Of a stretch of 64,000 nt of DNA, positions 27,101 to 40,500 are shown piece by piece. The stretch is from Lunularia cruciata (Eukaryota; Streptophyta; Marchantiopsida; Lunulariales; Lunulariaceae), in the NCBI GenBank assembly GCA_948567375.1, contig OX419758.1:25735001-25799000 (forward strand). The letters run 5' to 3'. Below the pieces are notes generated by a model. It was not told the DNA's origin. It did no database searches and saw only the letters and a list, made by a program, of their open reading frames with translations. Position numbers and translations under genes: made by a program. The stretch's first letter is position 1; each line of letters opens with the position of its first letter.

Positions 27101-29121
27101 TAGCTACTATCCTTATGACATAGAGAGACAATTCTTGCCTGTGTGATTTTTCTTTAACCCCACTGATCAACCATTTGTGGGTTCTCACTATTTTCTTCCT
27201 CCAATCTACCATAGGATTGCAATGCTCCATCCATGGCATGCCTAAGATTGCATCATAACGAGCTAATTGTATCACTAGCCACTCAATTGCTTTTTGATAT
27301 TCTCCTATGGAGAGTGTTACCTATCTAGGTAATGATTCAATCATCTTTGTTTGCCCATTAGGTAGCTCTACTTCTTTGCTCTCATCTCTCTCTAGATCCA
27401 TTCCCAATCTTATTGCAACAAAGTGAGACAAGAAATTCTCTATTGCACCCGGATCTCACTTGATTGCCTTCTAGGACTCCATTCATGAAAATCAATTGTG
27501 AGGTTGCCTTTTTGGACCTTTGCGCTCTCATCTTCTTCCTTCTTTCTGCTTCCTTATTGAGCCAGTAAGGCCGCAAGGTACATCAACTAGCAATCTTTGT
27601 TTTCCAAAATGATTTCTACCTCCTCCTCTTTAGTGAGTCTCTCCATGTTGTTCAAAGATCACCTATATGAAAGCCGAGGGCTTTTGGGGAAACAAGCACA
27701 AGAGTTGGTAGATATGTGCCCAATACGGCCAAAATTGTAACAATGACATTGTTCTCCTTGAGTTCCTTCTCCTCGTGGGACTCCATCTCTTTGTTCTTCT
27801 ACTTGTCCCTACTCTCTTTGAGGCGGTCGTGCTCCTTGGTCCCAAAACAAAGGTTGCCTAGTTCCATTGGTATTGGTCCACCCATGTGTGACATTTTTGC
27901 ATGATAATGTTGAGGTGGAACCACTCCTTCACCTCCACCCAATGCCCTTGCTATTCTCTGCACACAAGCAATAGCTTCAAATACCGTGCAAGGATTTTGG
28001 ACCATGACTTCTTGGCAAATCTGCTCCTTCAACCCTCATTTGAAATTATTGGAAGCCTCTACTGGACTCATGTCAATTATTGCAACTTGTAGATCCAAAA
28101 ATGCCTCCACATACTCTTGTATGCTATTTGTTTGTTTCAATCCCCATAGTCAGATCCAAGCCATTTGCATAGAATCCACCAACTAGAAATTCTTCAACAA
28201 TCCTTCTTGCATTGCTGTCCACATGACCTCTCTTCTCTCTGCCAACATGGATCGTTCCCAAGCATCACACAATATGAGGGCTTTATCAATCAAGTACCTA
28301 CATGCAAACACGCCTGCAACATGCTCGGTGATATTTGTTGAGAACAATTAGAAATATCAATTCATTTCTGAGATCCAATTCTCCACTACTCCCATCATAT
28401 ACTACCCCTTGTAAGGCTTGATGTTGCATGTCTTCTTCATCTGGAGTAGGCTTTATCATTGACTGAATTTGTAGGCACGGGTGCCTCTCCAAGTACTTCG
28501 ATTGCAGGTATTGGGTTTTGAGATGACTCTTCTTCTTACATTGATTGATCATTCCTGAGGGTCTGCACTTGACCTTGTAATGCCTCCATGGTCATCTTAA
28601 TCTCTCAAAATTTGTTCAACATCCCCTGCATTCCTTGCACCAACTCTTGCAACTACGGATCCATGGTTCCTATAACACTCAATTGTTATTGTCTACTTCA
28701 ATAGAGAGTTAATATGATCACTTTGGAGGGTGCACAAACTATTGGAACTACCATTGGGACCTCCACAACTACCACTTGTTGATAATATTTCTCATTGAAA
28801 TTCTTGACCACAAAATCTCTAAACATCACTTTCAGTCCACCACATAACAAATTTCTACTTGGGTGTTAAAAAGGAAAGGATTTGAGACATTCAAATCCAT
28901 CACAACAAAATGTAGATTGTCAAATCCCACTCTCTATTGTAAATCACTAAAGGAAAAATCATTGGGTTTGGCAAATTCATCACTAGATCCATGAACTCTA
29001 CTCCGAAATGAAATACCAGATACACTCTCACTTGCTCACATTGAATGTACATAATCTTGATGTAGAATGGATTCAAGAGCAGAAAGTGAGATGATGGATA
29101 TTGTCCTCTTGGAGCCTCCAT
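24173..29121 (-). pseudogene. Element D gag-pol with chromodomain, multiply broken
   Basis: Reading down the minus strand: an extra short ORF from 29121; gag from the ATG at 28664, with an in-frame TGA at 28607-28605; protease at about 27480-26964; reverse transcriptase at about 26921-26400, whose catalytic motif FLDDILVYS survives; RNase H at about 26240-25610; integrase at about 25564-24665, with the H2C2 zinc region first and STAYHPQT in the core; and a chromodomain with EEYEVERIL and VQWKGYPLYEAT ending at TAA 24175-24173. A tryptophan codon after YEAT has become TAG, one of many disabling changes. Function of an intact copy: capsid, processing, reverse transcription, integration, and chromodomain-guided targeting to chromatin. 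I infer no activity now. Confidence 0.88.
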
Positions 29122-29259
29122 TCCATCCTCTCTCTAGCACTCCTAATCTACCAATTACACCAAGATGTCTCTCCTCAAAATTACTCAATCTCAATAGCCC
29201 ATGTTCTTCCAAGAGTGATGATTTGCTCTTTTGGATGACAACACCTGCTCGGGTACTAT

Positions 29260-30001
29260 TGTAATACTCCAAGGATATGAGACCTAAGAAGAAGCACACC
29301 ATGAGAAACACATGATTTCACACTCAAACCTCCGATCCCCAAAGGAGCAATTTCTCTTTATTATATAGACAAAGAGGATCTCCTCCAAGGAAGCTCCACC
29401 CTAGGATTAAGCACACAAGTAGGTGACATGTTAAAAAGCTCTACCCTTGTATTACTCACTTGGATGGGTGACATGTTTGTCCTGGTCCTATCTGGTTGGT
29501 CAAACAAGCTTTGACCGGAGGAAATCTTCTTGTAGGAATCTCAAAATCACATGGGTGAGGTACTGTTGGAAAGCTCTTGACAAGAAAAAGTAGGGAGGAG
29601 GGAAGGCCAACCTTTTCTTTGATTGGGGGGGGGGGGATTGCACATTTTTGAAACCTAATTCATCCATTTAGGCCTCAAAAATTGCCCTAAAGATCAAGCA
29701 TATTTCAATTCCTACTCTATTAGTAGAAGTCCTCTTTTGCTGATATGTTTTTCTGATCTATTCAGTCCATCATGTGTAACATCTTTCCAAATGTTACCAA
29801 ACCAATTCTCACCTTCAAATCATATGTCTAGTTATTGGTTCTAAGGTTTTCAAGTCTTTTTTGGTTTCTGCCCCATTAGTAGAAGTACTCTTTTGGTGAT
29901 ACTTCTATCTGATCTATTTTGACCATCATGTATAACATCATTCCAAATGTTACTAAACCAAATTTCACATCTAGATCATATGGCTAGCTCTTGGTATTAC
30001 A
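29260..30001 (-). repeat. 5' LTR of element D
   Basis: 742 bases, TG...CA ends. A run of twelve G at 29625-29636 sits where other copies of the family have shorter C/G runs. Confidence 0.9.
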
Positions 30002-30029
30002 AAAGGTGCACAATGAAAACAAGAAAGAA

Positions 30030-30590
30030 TAATAATTCACAAAAAGTATAAACTCTCAATGAATTTTGAGAAGTGATGGTTTAGTACAATAGGTGCTCTT
30101 TTTCTTGAAAGATCTTTTGAAGATCCTCGGTAGTTAAATGTCCTATAATTTCAAAGATGAGGGATGTGGTCTTCCAAACTTCTTCCAAACCATCCCTTCT
30201 TTGGAAGGCACTTGCCTCCCCAAAGATCCTCACTCCTTCCAAAGACCCAAGTAAGAGGTCTTCCAAAGATTATATGCATTCACTTTGAAGGCACCGCATT
30301 TTTCAAAGTCAAAGTCCCCTTGCAAAGGCAACATCTTCATCAAAGATAATGTATTGCCCTTCTAAAGGTACCATCTTCAACAAACCACAATGTTCTACCC
30401 TTCAAAGTGCACGTATTCTCCCAAGTCCAAAGTTTTATTGCTTTGCAAGGCACTGCCTTTGCTTGAAACCTGATGTCCTACACTTCAAAAGGCACTATCT
30501 TTCTGAAATAATGTTTTGTCATTCACAAGGCACTATCTTCAATGAAACCTAATGTTCCATCCTTTGGAAGGCATGATCTTATAAACATTC
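30030..30590. repeat. Degenerate short-period repeat block
   Basis: Phrases such as AAGGCACTATCTTC, AAGGCACTGCC, AAGGTACCATCTTC and AAGGCAACATCTTC recur every 50-65 bases alongside AATGTTC/AATGTTT. The pattern looks like an old, diverged tandem array. Similar phrases reappear near 33.6-33.75 kb, which suggests that 30-34 kb is one repeated unit. Confidence 0.55.
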
Positions 30591-31099
30591 TAGGATCTAT
30601 GTGACAATCTATCCATTTGGTCTTCACACTTTGATTACTTAAAACACTATAACTCAAAGTCCATCAAGGCATTATGTCAACCAATTGCATCAAAGCTAAT
30701 GATTTTACACATAAGGCAATCCGCAATGTTTACTGATCTTCAGCAAAGCACAAACACAAATCAAGCAAAATTCATGAGAGAGTTTGAGCAAAGCAACCAA
30801 GAGTGGAGAAGCTATTTTACTTTATTCACCAGTCATATACTAGATGATGTAGCACTTTGAATGCTATGCTTAAATCTTTGTAGCCATTTGGAACTACGAA
30901 CTACAAACTAACAAAACTAGCTAATAAACAACCACCACCTAACAGTCCATGATGGATGCTATAGAAGATGCAACTCTAGGAAGGTATAAAGCTGGTATGG
31001 TAGGAACATTTTGTTACACCATTACCTCCTCAATTGGCTCTAAGGACTCTGGTGCCTCCTCAAACCTCTCTTCTTGCTCTAGAGTCTCTACTATTGGAT
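30591..31099. other. No gene recognised
   Basis: Spacer between the repeat block and a decayed coding region. No clear feature was seen. Confidence 0.5.
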
Positions 31100-33330
31100 C
31101 AAAGTGAGCTCTAATAGATAGAAAAGTCATTCTCAAGCTCTCTCAACTCTCTAAATGTTCTCTCTATTTTAGTCTTAAGTCCTAATTCAATCCACTCCAT
31201 TTTTTGGTCTTCAAGAGGCTCCATGAGTTTCTGATGTGCTATGTTGAGCTCTTGTACTTCTTTTGCAATGGTGGTGGTCTTCAAAAACTCCACCATCATC
31301 TCCTCTATGATTTCACACACACACTTCACCATATTTTGGCATTGGTCTTCCTTCAATCTTGTTACCACTAAGCACACCACCACTTCACCATCTTGAAGAG
31401 TCTTGGTTGGTGTAGCTACCGCCAAGAGTTGAAGCTTCTTTTTCTTCAAAAAAATTGTAGAGATGATGAGTTCTTGGTGTACCATCTTCAATTTTTCATG
31501 CAAGCTCTTCACTATTTCTTGGTAATTGGTGATTCAAAGAATGCTCTCTCTCTATAGATGGTTGTCACTTCCTCATAGCTCACCTTCTAGATGGCCGCCA
31601 ATGTGTGATCAATCATCAATTGCCCCACTTGTGCTTCCTATTTTAGGATCAAGTTCTTGGATTTTGCCTTCTCTTTGGCCACCAACTTTTGAAGATCTGC
31701 CTCTATCTTCCAAAGAGTCTCAAATTGACTCTTCATTAGATGGTTATCCTCTTCACTTACTTGCAAAGAACCTCATAGTGCGGTTAAGTCCTTCTCCAAT
31801 TGCTTGGTCCACTTAGTCATCAATCGCTCACACTTCTCCTTCTTTCCATAGGTGGTCTAGTTCTCTCTAATTCTTCATGCAAGGCAATCAACTCCATACC
31901 TTTCTTCCTTTGCTCTTCATGAAGATAGACCACTTTTGCTCTTCAACACAACCACCTTGACCTTATGCTGCTCCAATGGTGAATGCATCTTGGTCACCAT
32001 TGATGAATAGCTGGATACATGCAAATAGTTCTTCTCATAGGTTGGGTAGTGAGTATTCAAGACTATCATTAGAGATAGCAAGATATCATGAGTATACCTC
32101 ACCTTAGGCATCTCATGAATAACAAAACACTCATCTTCATTGGTCAACATTCTTCATGTAGTCAAAAGTAGGTCAATATCTTCTTGCAATGGTACTTGTG
32201 ATGGTACTTCTGCTTCTTTTGGGATGTAGTCTTCTTCTTCTTTTATATCAAAGCCATCATCTTGTCCCAATTATTGAATGGGTAGCTTCTCAAGTTCTTT
32301 TGGTGAATAACATTTGGGGGCAACCATGTCAGTGATTCTCCAAATGTTGGCTCTCCCAAAGGCCTCTTCTTCTTGGTTCTTGGAGTCTTCCTCTTCTTGT
32401 AGTTCCTCCATTACCTCTTCTTCTTTGTACAAATCCATCTTGTACACCTCAAATGCTTCTCTTCATCTTCATCCAAATCCTTGATGGCTTGAAGTGTTTT
32501 TGCCTTCTTTTGAATATGCTTCTTGATAGTGGGAGTCATGTAGAACTAATGCTTCTTTTCCTTCTTCATTTGGCTCTTGAAACCATCTTCCAATACCTCT
32601 CATCAATGTCTCGCATAAACTCCATTTGGTGCATGTCCTTTGAGTCTTCTTCAAAGTAAGAAGGAGGTACTTTGTGGCATGGAAATTCAATCTTCTTCTC
32701 CTCTATGAGTAAGCTATGGCTGATGTAGAATGCACCACAAACAACATCAAGTAGTGAGGTTTGGGTGGCCCATAAAAAAATTATACTTCTATACATGGGA
32801 GTGGAAAATCTGCCTCCAATCTATCTATCTGTCCAAAATTATAAATTCAAAGAAAGTTGTCAGCAAGTTTGTGAGATAAGTGGTTGATTGGGGCTTGAAG
32901 ATCTTTATCAAGGCCCCAAAAATCTCCCATCTAGCCACCAACGAATCATTGGTGGCATGCCTATCATGTACAAAGGCCTTATCAATATGTGCTTGCATTT
33001 AGCTATTGATGTTGAATTGCAAGTCAAAGGTGTAACCCACTACTACCCTTGGCTCTCTTCCCAATCTTTTCCTCCAATTAAAGGGGTGTCCACTCTCTCA
33101 CAATTGCTCTTAACCCACCCAATTCTACTTTCTTCATTCCCCAAAGTTCTAGAGCCTAGCCTTTGAACACCCAAAGTATACTCCAAATTCCACAAGAGAA
33201 AGCTAACTCTCAACCTCTGCAATGTCACTAATCTAGCTGCCATCTCCAAGGATTTGCTGCAGGAGTCTTCAGGTTCAAGGCACTCTTAGTACTCCAAAGG
33301 GAGGTGGATTTCACCATTGTGCTAGCAATC
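31100..33330 (-). pseudogene. Broken coding region of unknown family, coiled-coil rich
   Basis: I do not recognise this. On the minus strand several open pieces follow each other in varying frames: 33249-33043, 32796-32566, 32690-32469, 32150-31917 and 31512-31111. The last (133 codons) is rich in E, K and L in heptad-like spacing and would form a coiled coil; the second contains a charged stretch with EEDSKDMHQMEFMRDIDERY. The pieces together look like one ancient protein of several hundred residues interrupted by stops and frameshifts. It could be an additional ORF of a retrotransposon or a repeated host gene fragment. It directly neighbours element D but has no pol-like motif. Confidence 0.4.
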
Positions 33331-36300
33331 CATCTTCTCATAACACACTCTCAATTTCCTCTCTACCCACTTAGATTTTAAGAAGCAAAAATTTGTGAAG
33401 ACTAGAAAGTTGAAGAATTGCAAAACTACTCCACCATGGACACCTCAAGGTTTATAAGAGTTCCTCTACTCACAACAATTCTTCAGTCTCACATCAATCT
33501 CTACTTCCGTAAGCCATCTTGGAAGTGCTTTTTGCATGTTCTTGAAATCGAGTACCATTGATCACTCTTCACCAAAAAGTCTTCTTGCTCTTTTGAAGAT
33601 AGCTCGACCTGTCTTCCTAAGACCAAAGATCCATATTTGGAAGCCTATGTCTTGTCTTCTATGAAAACCATGAGCATTATTTGTGAAGAAGTGTATCTTT
33701 CAAAGATAAGGTCTTCATCCAAAGTCCAATTTCATGAGATTTCTCCCTTAAAACCTTGAATTCCTCTATCTCCTCTATTCTAAACAAGGAAAAACATAAC
33801 AAAATAGAAAATTTTGAATTTCACAAGCACTACACTTCTCCTTCATAATATGATTAATTATTAGTTGCAATTTTATTCTTATCTCCTCTGTTAAATCTTA
33901 TATTTATGTACATCTTGATTAGAGTTTCTAAAACATCCATGATGCAAAACCTTACATTATATAGTTATTAACATTTTTTCATCTTTCTTAATTTTTTTGA
34001 TCAATATGACATCTAAACCAAGGAAATTTCAAACTGATACCATAATGTAGAGGTGTAGTCATGATAATAAAAAAGTGGATCATATTAAGAAATTTTGACA
34101 AAAGAAGAAATCTTGAATTGATAAAACTAATACCTAAATATAATATGTATATAAATTTCCAATAGTTTGGAATTATTTACAATGAGTACCATAGATTCCA
34201 TCTATCCTATTCATACTCTTATACCAAACTGCATGTAGCAGACCAAAACCCAAGAAACAAAGTCGGGAGAATAGAAAGAACAAAACTACATGGATGGTAA
34301 TCCAAAGATTAACAATGGCCCAAGGTCTTATTATTCAAATGAGATAGATAAAGTCTTATTCTCTTAAGAAGTATTTATCCTCCTAACCAAGTTATTCAAT
34401 TCCCTAGGAAGGTTCCTTAACATCTTCTAATCTATATGAAGATTTTTTATTGCCTTACTTGAGAACTTGGTTCCCAAGAAAGTTCCTAGGTAACTACTAA
34501 TTATTACTCTATGAAAATTTCTAAGCACTCTTTAGAGTTTCATCTTAACTTTTCCAAGGATTTACATCATGAAATTCTACAACTAGATCACACTACAGAA
34601 TATATATATCACTTAAAAATATTCTGGTTCATGCTAAACACCTAAAATTGAACACATATACATTTTAACATAATGTAATATCACATAACATATATATAGA
34701 TATATAAATATGTGAAAATTAGTCTCAATAATTAAATATTTGAACTCAAATAGTTCATAGGAGGAACTCAAAGCTCTAGACTTAAATTTCAATCAGTCAG
34801 TATCTAAACTCAAATTTTTATATTTAAAATTAAAATGTCAAACAGAAAAATCTGAAGTGTTCAACATTGAAAAGTCAAATATTCAATTTGGCAAAATGAA
34901 ATATTCAATTATCAAGGAAGTCCATTTTAAATGAAGATAAAGTTTAGATAATTCTCATTATTATTAATCTAAAGAATGATTTGTTTTAGTAAAAGTGCAT
35001 AATATCAAATTTTTTATTAATTATACCTTACTAAATAAAATTCCTTACAAGTGAAAGAATTTCACATTTCAATGAGTGGAGAGTTTTAGTCATAAAAATA
35101 TCCAGAAGTGTATTCAATTCAAACTCAAATCATATCAAACTCTCTCTTCAAGTCAATCTAATTAGTACCTTTGTTGTCTTTTCTTGCAATTGATATTAAA
35201 TATCACCAACTTCGCAAAGCATGATATTATTTATATATAATTTTTGAAATATAACTGAAATATTATATTTATTTATTGTAGTAACTAGTTGCTAAAATAA
35301 TCTCAATTACCTTATGAAAATATTATTGATTTAAATCAAATATTAAATCTTGAAGTTAATAGAGAAATTTTTTAATAGAGGATGTAAAATTAGTACATCT
35401 CTTTGTTAAAATAAAATAAAATAATGTTCAAGAATTTATTCAATTTTTCTAATAATTTTTAATATATTATACTACAATATTGACCAATTAATTTGACCAT
35501 AGATTTCTTATCATTGATACTAACTTTTAGCATATGAAATTGTCGATAATTTATCTAACTTGAAATATATATTTTCATCATAGAAAAATTCCACTTTTTC
35601 ATTTACAATATCTAATATTGATTTGTAAAAAGTCAACTAACTTAAAAATACACTTAGTTGATTGAGTAGTATGATAAATGCTTTCAAATCTACATTAATC
35701 AGACATCTCGATTTAATTAGGCTGTTAAAAGAAGACGTATTTGCTGCTCTTTTCACAGTACTCCTTTTGAATTGAATGGCATATCTATAGAAGTCCAACA
35801 AAGTCTATAAACTTTACAGCCTCTTTAACGACATTTTCCATTCTTTACACAGTGGACCTTTGTTGTTGAATATAGTTTTGTACATGCAATTGAAGTTCAG
35901 TATCGAATATAGCCCGAGCTGGATCCTTCAATCAACATTTCAATGTTATGGAACGTCCAGCAATTAGCTTATCATGTATCAGCTAGCTTATAAAGATAAC
36001 AATCAAGTATGTCACTTTAATTCTATATTTGTTCTTACAACTAGCTCACCAAAATTATAATAAATTATTTATCTCAATTACATATTTGTTCAAATCTGTT
36101 ATTGCTCCATGTTACTTGTATAATTACTGTCCATTTCAAATGGCTTCTCCAATGCTACAAAGTGAATATAGTAGGTTTTAAAAAGGTAGGTCATGGAATA
36201 CAGTAGTAATATGTTAAATCATATAATTTGTATAGTTGATCTGCGAAAGATTCTTGAGGTCTGCCAGAACTTACCTGTAAAACTTTACTTTCTTTTGTCT

Positions 36301-37508
36301 ATTATAGTAACTTTTCATTCCAGTTTTAATTCCTCCTTATCATTTCTTTTCGACATTCTTTTGCATTTGCATGGATCTACTCACTTCCATAAACTATATA
36401 GATATACGGTTATTTGTCCGTAATATTCTTGGTAATTTATCCAGTCCTTTAATAATTTATTAAATTCTCGAATTAAACCCCTGTGGTCCACGTTTGGTGG
36501 TGCGTGACGGCGTCCAAACAAACTTCTTTCACGCGTCGTTCTCAACTGTTTTAGCTTACATTTCAGGAATCGAAGACAAATGTCCACACGGAGATGTTGC
36601 CACAATCAAAAAAAGCTCTAAAGTGGAGGAATTCTTTTGTCAGAAAACTTTATGAAATTTGTAATGAAAATTTGATACATCTCCATACCACGCCAAATAC
36701 AGTGAATTTATAGTGAAACGCTCTAATTGCCCACGCATCAATCAGGGGTGTGTATTTTTGTTATAGCATTTTACGTTATATGTCGTTCCTAGACTTTTCA
36801 TTTAAGGAAGTATTTTCTGAAAATTAGGATGTCTGGAAGACAAATAATATGGGAACATACGGCAAGCTATCGGAACTCCAGGGCTCTTAAAAAATTTGAC
36901 CATATGCACCTACCGTTGCAAAACAAAAACACTGAATATCCTTCTCGAATGTTATTCCCTTTCTACACCACGAGTTGTTTCCTTGCTTGATTGTAGATAT
37001 TGAATCCCAAATCCAGACCACTCAGTTAATGCACGTTTAGATACTTCGTAGTTGGAGTATAAGCGAGATTTGTTAGTAAACCAAACTTATTGGTTCTTAT
37101 TGGTTCTATTCGTGTCAAACTTGTTGGTTCCCAAATCAAGCATCTGGTAGTGCCACTGCCTCCCACATGAGTGGTGGGTGTAACGTGGAGAGAAATGGGG
37201 AGTATGCGGACCGTTCAATCCTCGTTCGTGTAGAGGTTTACATCGAAGAAGCGGCTTCAACAGTTCATTCCTCTCGGGGTAGATTCTCCATGATAGGTGA
37301 GAGGTCTCTGATGGCTGCGAAAGGGTGGACTTAGTGTTGAGCACTAGCGTTGAAGTCCTGTTTCAAACCAGGCCCTTCACATCAGGTACTAGAAGTTTGC
37401 GAAAGATTACGTGGACCGTGCAGTATGAGAGCATATCTGTGATTGTGCAGAGAGTTGTGTGATGTGCCCATCGAGCACTGTGAGAGTCTGAGAGGAGAAA
37501 AGCAACAG
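33331..37508. other. Intergenic, AT-rich then mixed; no gene recognised
   Basis: 33.8-36.4 kb is AT-rich with no useful frames. From about 36.45 kb composition rises abruptly towards that of the TBL gene. The last few hundred bases should include the 3' untranslated region of the TBL gene. Confidence 0.55.
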
Positions 37509-40500
37509 TCACAAGAATGGAAGTATATTATATAAAATCTGGGTGCCTATATCTGGAGGCCCTGGCAAGCAGTAATGGAGACAATCAGCCTCAGAAGGAT
37601 GACCATCTGCTCTGAGGCCCAGCATGGTGTCTACATCCATATAAATGTATTCAAACTCCTCCACTATCGTTTTAGCTATGATGTTTTGCTTCGCAAAAAG
37701 CCCCCATGAGAAGAAATCTCGACATTTATCTCCGTCCCAACCGAATACCTGGCGCTCCTTTAGCGGTGGGACGTCAGTTGCATTTGTACAATTCGCATGT
37801 CCTGCTCATACACACAGAGGATAAAGGGAGTTAAATGATCTCACGCTAACTAATGACATCCTAGTATCGAACACTCGTTGGAAGATTCACAATCTTATTT
37901 CACGACCTTGCCCTTCCCCTCAGACAAATTTAGAGTGGAGTACAACAGCACCATAGTCGTTTCAGTTAGAATTTAGATTTTCTGCTACTTCATTGAGACA
38001 GGATGCAATGGATGGAATAGTGACGACTTTCAACGAAGGTCCCCAGCGTCGGTAGAAATTGAATCTCCGAAACCTTCGGCTCTTTTCTGCCGGGCTCAGA
38101 ACGAGTCGTGTACTTTTCCCCAAGAAGTACATAATTCATGAACACAGTAGAAGATGCATATGTATACATAAAAGCAGGAGGTGGGTCCTTGTTTCGTAAG
38201 GCACTAGCAAGTCTTGAAGGGAATATGATAATTTATAGTTTGGACATCCTGAAGCTTAACGCTCTCGCAGTTCTCAAACAACATATGAGGATTTCGAAAT
38301 GGTCTATAAGCAAAATGGTCTATAAGCAATTTGGTTGATTCTTACCAGGAGGTGTATTGCGGTAGATAACCTGTACATTCGGATATCGATTTCTCACAGC
38401 GGTAAATGTTTCTCGAAGCGATTTCTCGTAAACAGTATCGTTCTCGTAATGCGCTCCTCGGTTGAGTAGCAAGATCTTCACATCGTATTTCTCCACAAGG
38501 TCTATCCACGGGTATTCGTGGAAGTTCTCATGATCATTGTATCTTAGTTGGTCTACGAGAGACAGGCGATCGTTTCGAACGAAAGATACCTTGAATCCGT
38601 TACCATGACCAAATATATCGCCGCACATCTCATACACTCCATCTGTGCTTCTTTCAGTTCTCAAAAAGTTTTCATAACCTGTTCCATTGGTGATGAGATG
38701 GTTCATTATCGAAAAGAAGAGATGGAAATTTATTGAGTCTCCAACCACCATGATGTTCCTTTTTGCTCCCATCCTCCTGTGATAAATAGTCAACTTCAGC
38801 TTCAGTCTCAATGATCCTTGAACACAAAACTTTCGGGAATTTGTGTAAGCACAAATTATCGAAAATTTACCGTATGGTTTACTCGTAGATTTATCGTACT
38901 ACTCTTGATCAAGAATTGGAAAGATTTCACTGCTATTCTAACGGGCAGTGATTTTACAGCTATTAATTCTGTTCTTCATGCGATGTAGTTCATCAACTTA
39001 GGATTTCATATACAATCTCTGCAGAGCCTGATGACAACCAGATGTTGGTGCCAATTCAGGTTGAAAATACCTGCACAACTCATCTCTGCTGACACGTTGC
39101 AATGGGCAGGTTTCATTTGTTTTCCAGACCCATTTCAGCACTTCACGCACCTAATCAGCACGGTTCATACCACTTAGAATGGTTGGAGGGGAAGAGGATA
39201 GTAAACTTTCAAACAAAAGAAGTCGCAATCAACACTTTCTTGTCTAATATTAAAAAGGAAGACACAAATTACTCACCCGCCAAACACCAACCCCGGTTTT
39301 TGCAATGCGATCTGCATCTTCTCCATAAACGCCCCAATGTTCGCCGTCGCACTTGCTAAGGTATCTCTCACCGACTTTGTTCCAAGGGAGCAAACGTGGT
39401 GTTGAATCGTAGATCCATTTTCCTGACTCACTGCAAGGACGTTGCAAAGTTCTTATCAGCTTTGTTAAAAGCGTGACGGTCAGGACTGTGGTCAATCGAT
39501 TCTAAAAGCATTGGACACTACTTTCTAATTTAAGGGATCCCTTCAGGGCTTGAATATGCAACCTGCTCAAAGCACAAAATGAGACAAAGTTATGGTTCTG
39601 AAACCAAAGCAAGGAATATATCAGCTGGTCTTTGCTCGTCTTCCCTCCCGAGACCTTTGTTCTGCGACGAGTGAACATTGCTTTAATTGAACTCGGAAAC
39701 AACAGGAAATGTGCTTGAAAGTTAACCTGACGCAATTCAGGTATGTTTGAAAGGCTTCGACTGCCTTTCTGCCCGTGATGTTGGTGGCTCTGGTAACAGA
39801 CACCACTTCCGGAATAGCTTTCGCTTGGGCAAGATCGTTGCTCACTCCCTCAACTTCTGAAACTGGTGCTTGTGCATGATCAATAGAAATATTTGCCGAA
39901 TTGTCTGTGGTATTGGTCCAATTCACATCTGTATCCTTGACCTGTCCATTTATTTCTTGAGCAGTGTTGATGGTTGGCACTTCCGGATGCTTATTCTCAA
40001 CTTCTGCGTCTTGGAGAGTGCTCGGAGTTTCCTCCCGGATAATGACGTCATCCTGGGAGATGTTGGTATCGTTAAGACGTGCTCGACTGGGAGCAACGTC
40101 AAATGTAGTATTTCTCTCAAGTGGCACGAATCCAATCTGCCCAGATGTTCTGTTCGTAACAGTCTTTGCAACCTTAACCAAGTCTAAGTTTTCACTTGGA
40201 AGAGACTCATCATCATCATCACCTTGAATGACTGATTGTTCTGATCCAGCCAGAGTAACTCCCATTGCCTCAATTGTTTCCTTCGTCTCCGAAAGTGATA
40301 TCGTAGGCGCAAGCTTATCCGAAATTGCAGCACTAGAAAGCTTCGTCTCTTCTTCTTCCTCGTCTTGCGGCTCGGCTCCTTTCAGGTCTCGCTGTACCAC
40401 TCTCAAGGGAAGAAATGTATGTACAGGTTCTGGGAGAAACCTGATCCATCTCGAGGAATTGCTATCAAGGTAGGGGCTGTTCCCGGCAGCTGACCCCATC

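Larger units (their letters stand above)
23238..30001 (-). mobile_element. Element D: Ty3/gypsy chromovirus, near full length, decayed
   Basis: Two LTRs face each other, 23238-24159 and 29260-30001, both starting TGTAATACTCC and ending GTATTACA on the plus strand. The flanks GAAGG and AAAGG agree in four of five bases and are the likely target duplication. On the minus strand the interior reads extra ORF, gag, protease, reverse transcriptase, RNase H, integrase, chromodomain. A purine tract (AAAAGGAGGGAGG) precedes the 3' LTR. Many stops and frameshifts make it inactive. The order and the C-terminal chromodomain place it among chromoviruses. Confidence 0.9.

Noticed and set aside
39964-40473. 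Plus-strand frames rich in serine
   Set aside because: Antisense of the acidic stem region in exon 1 of the TBL gene.
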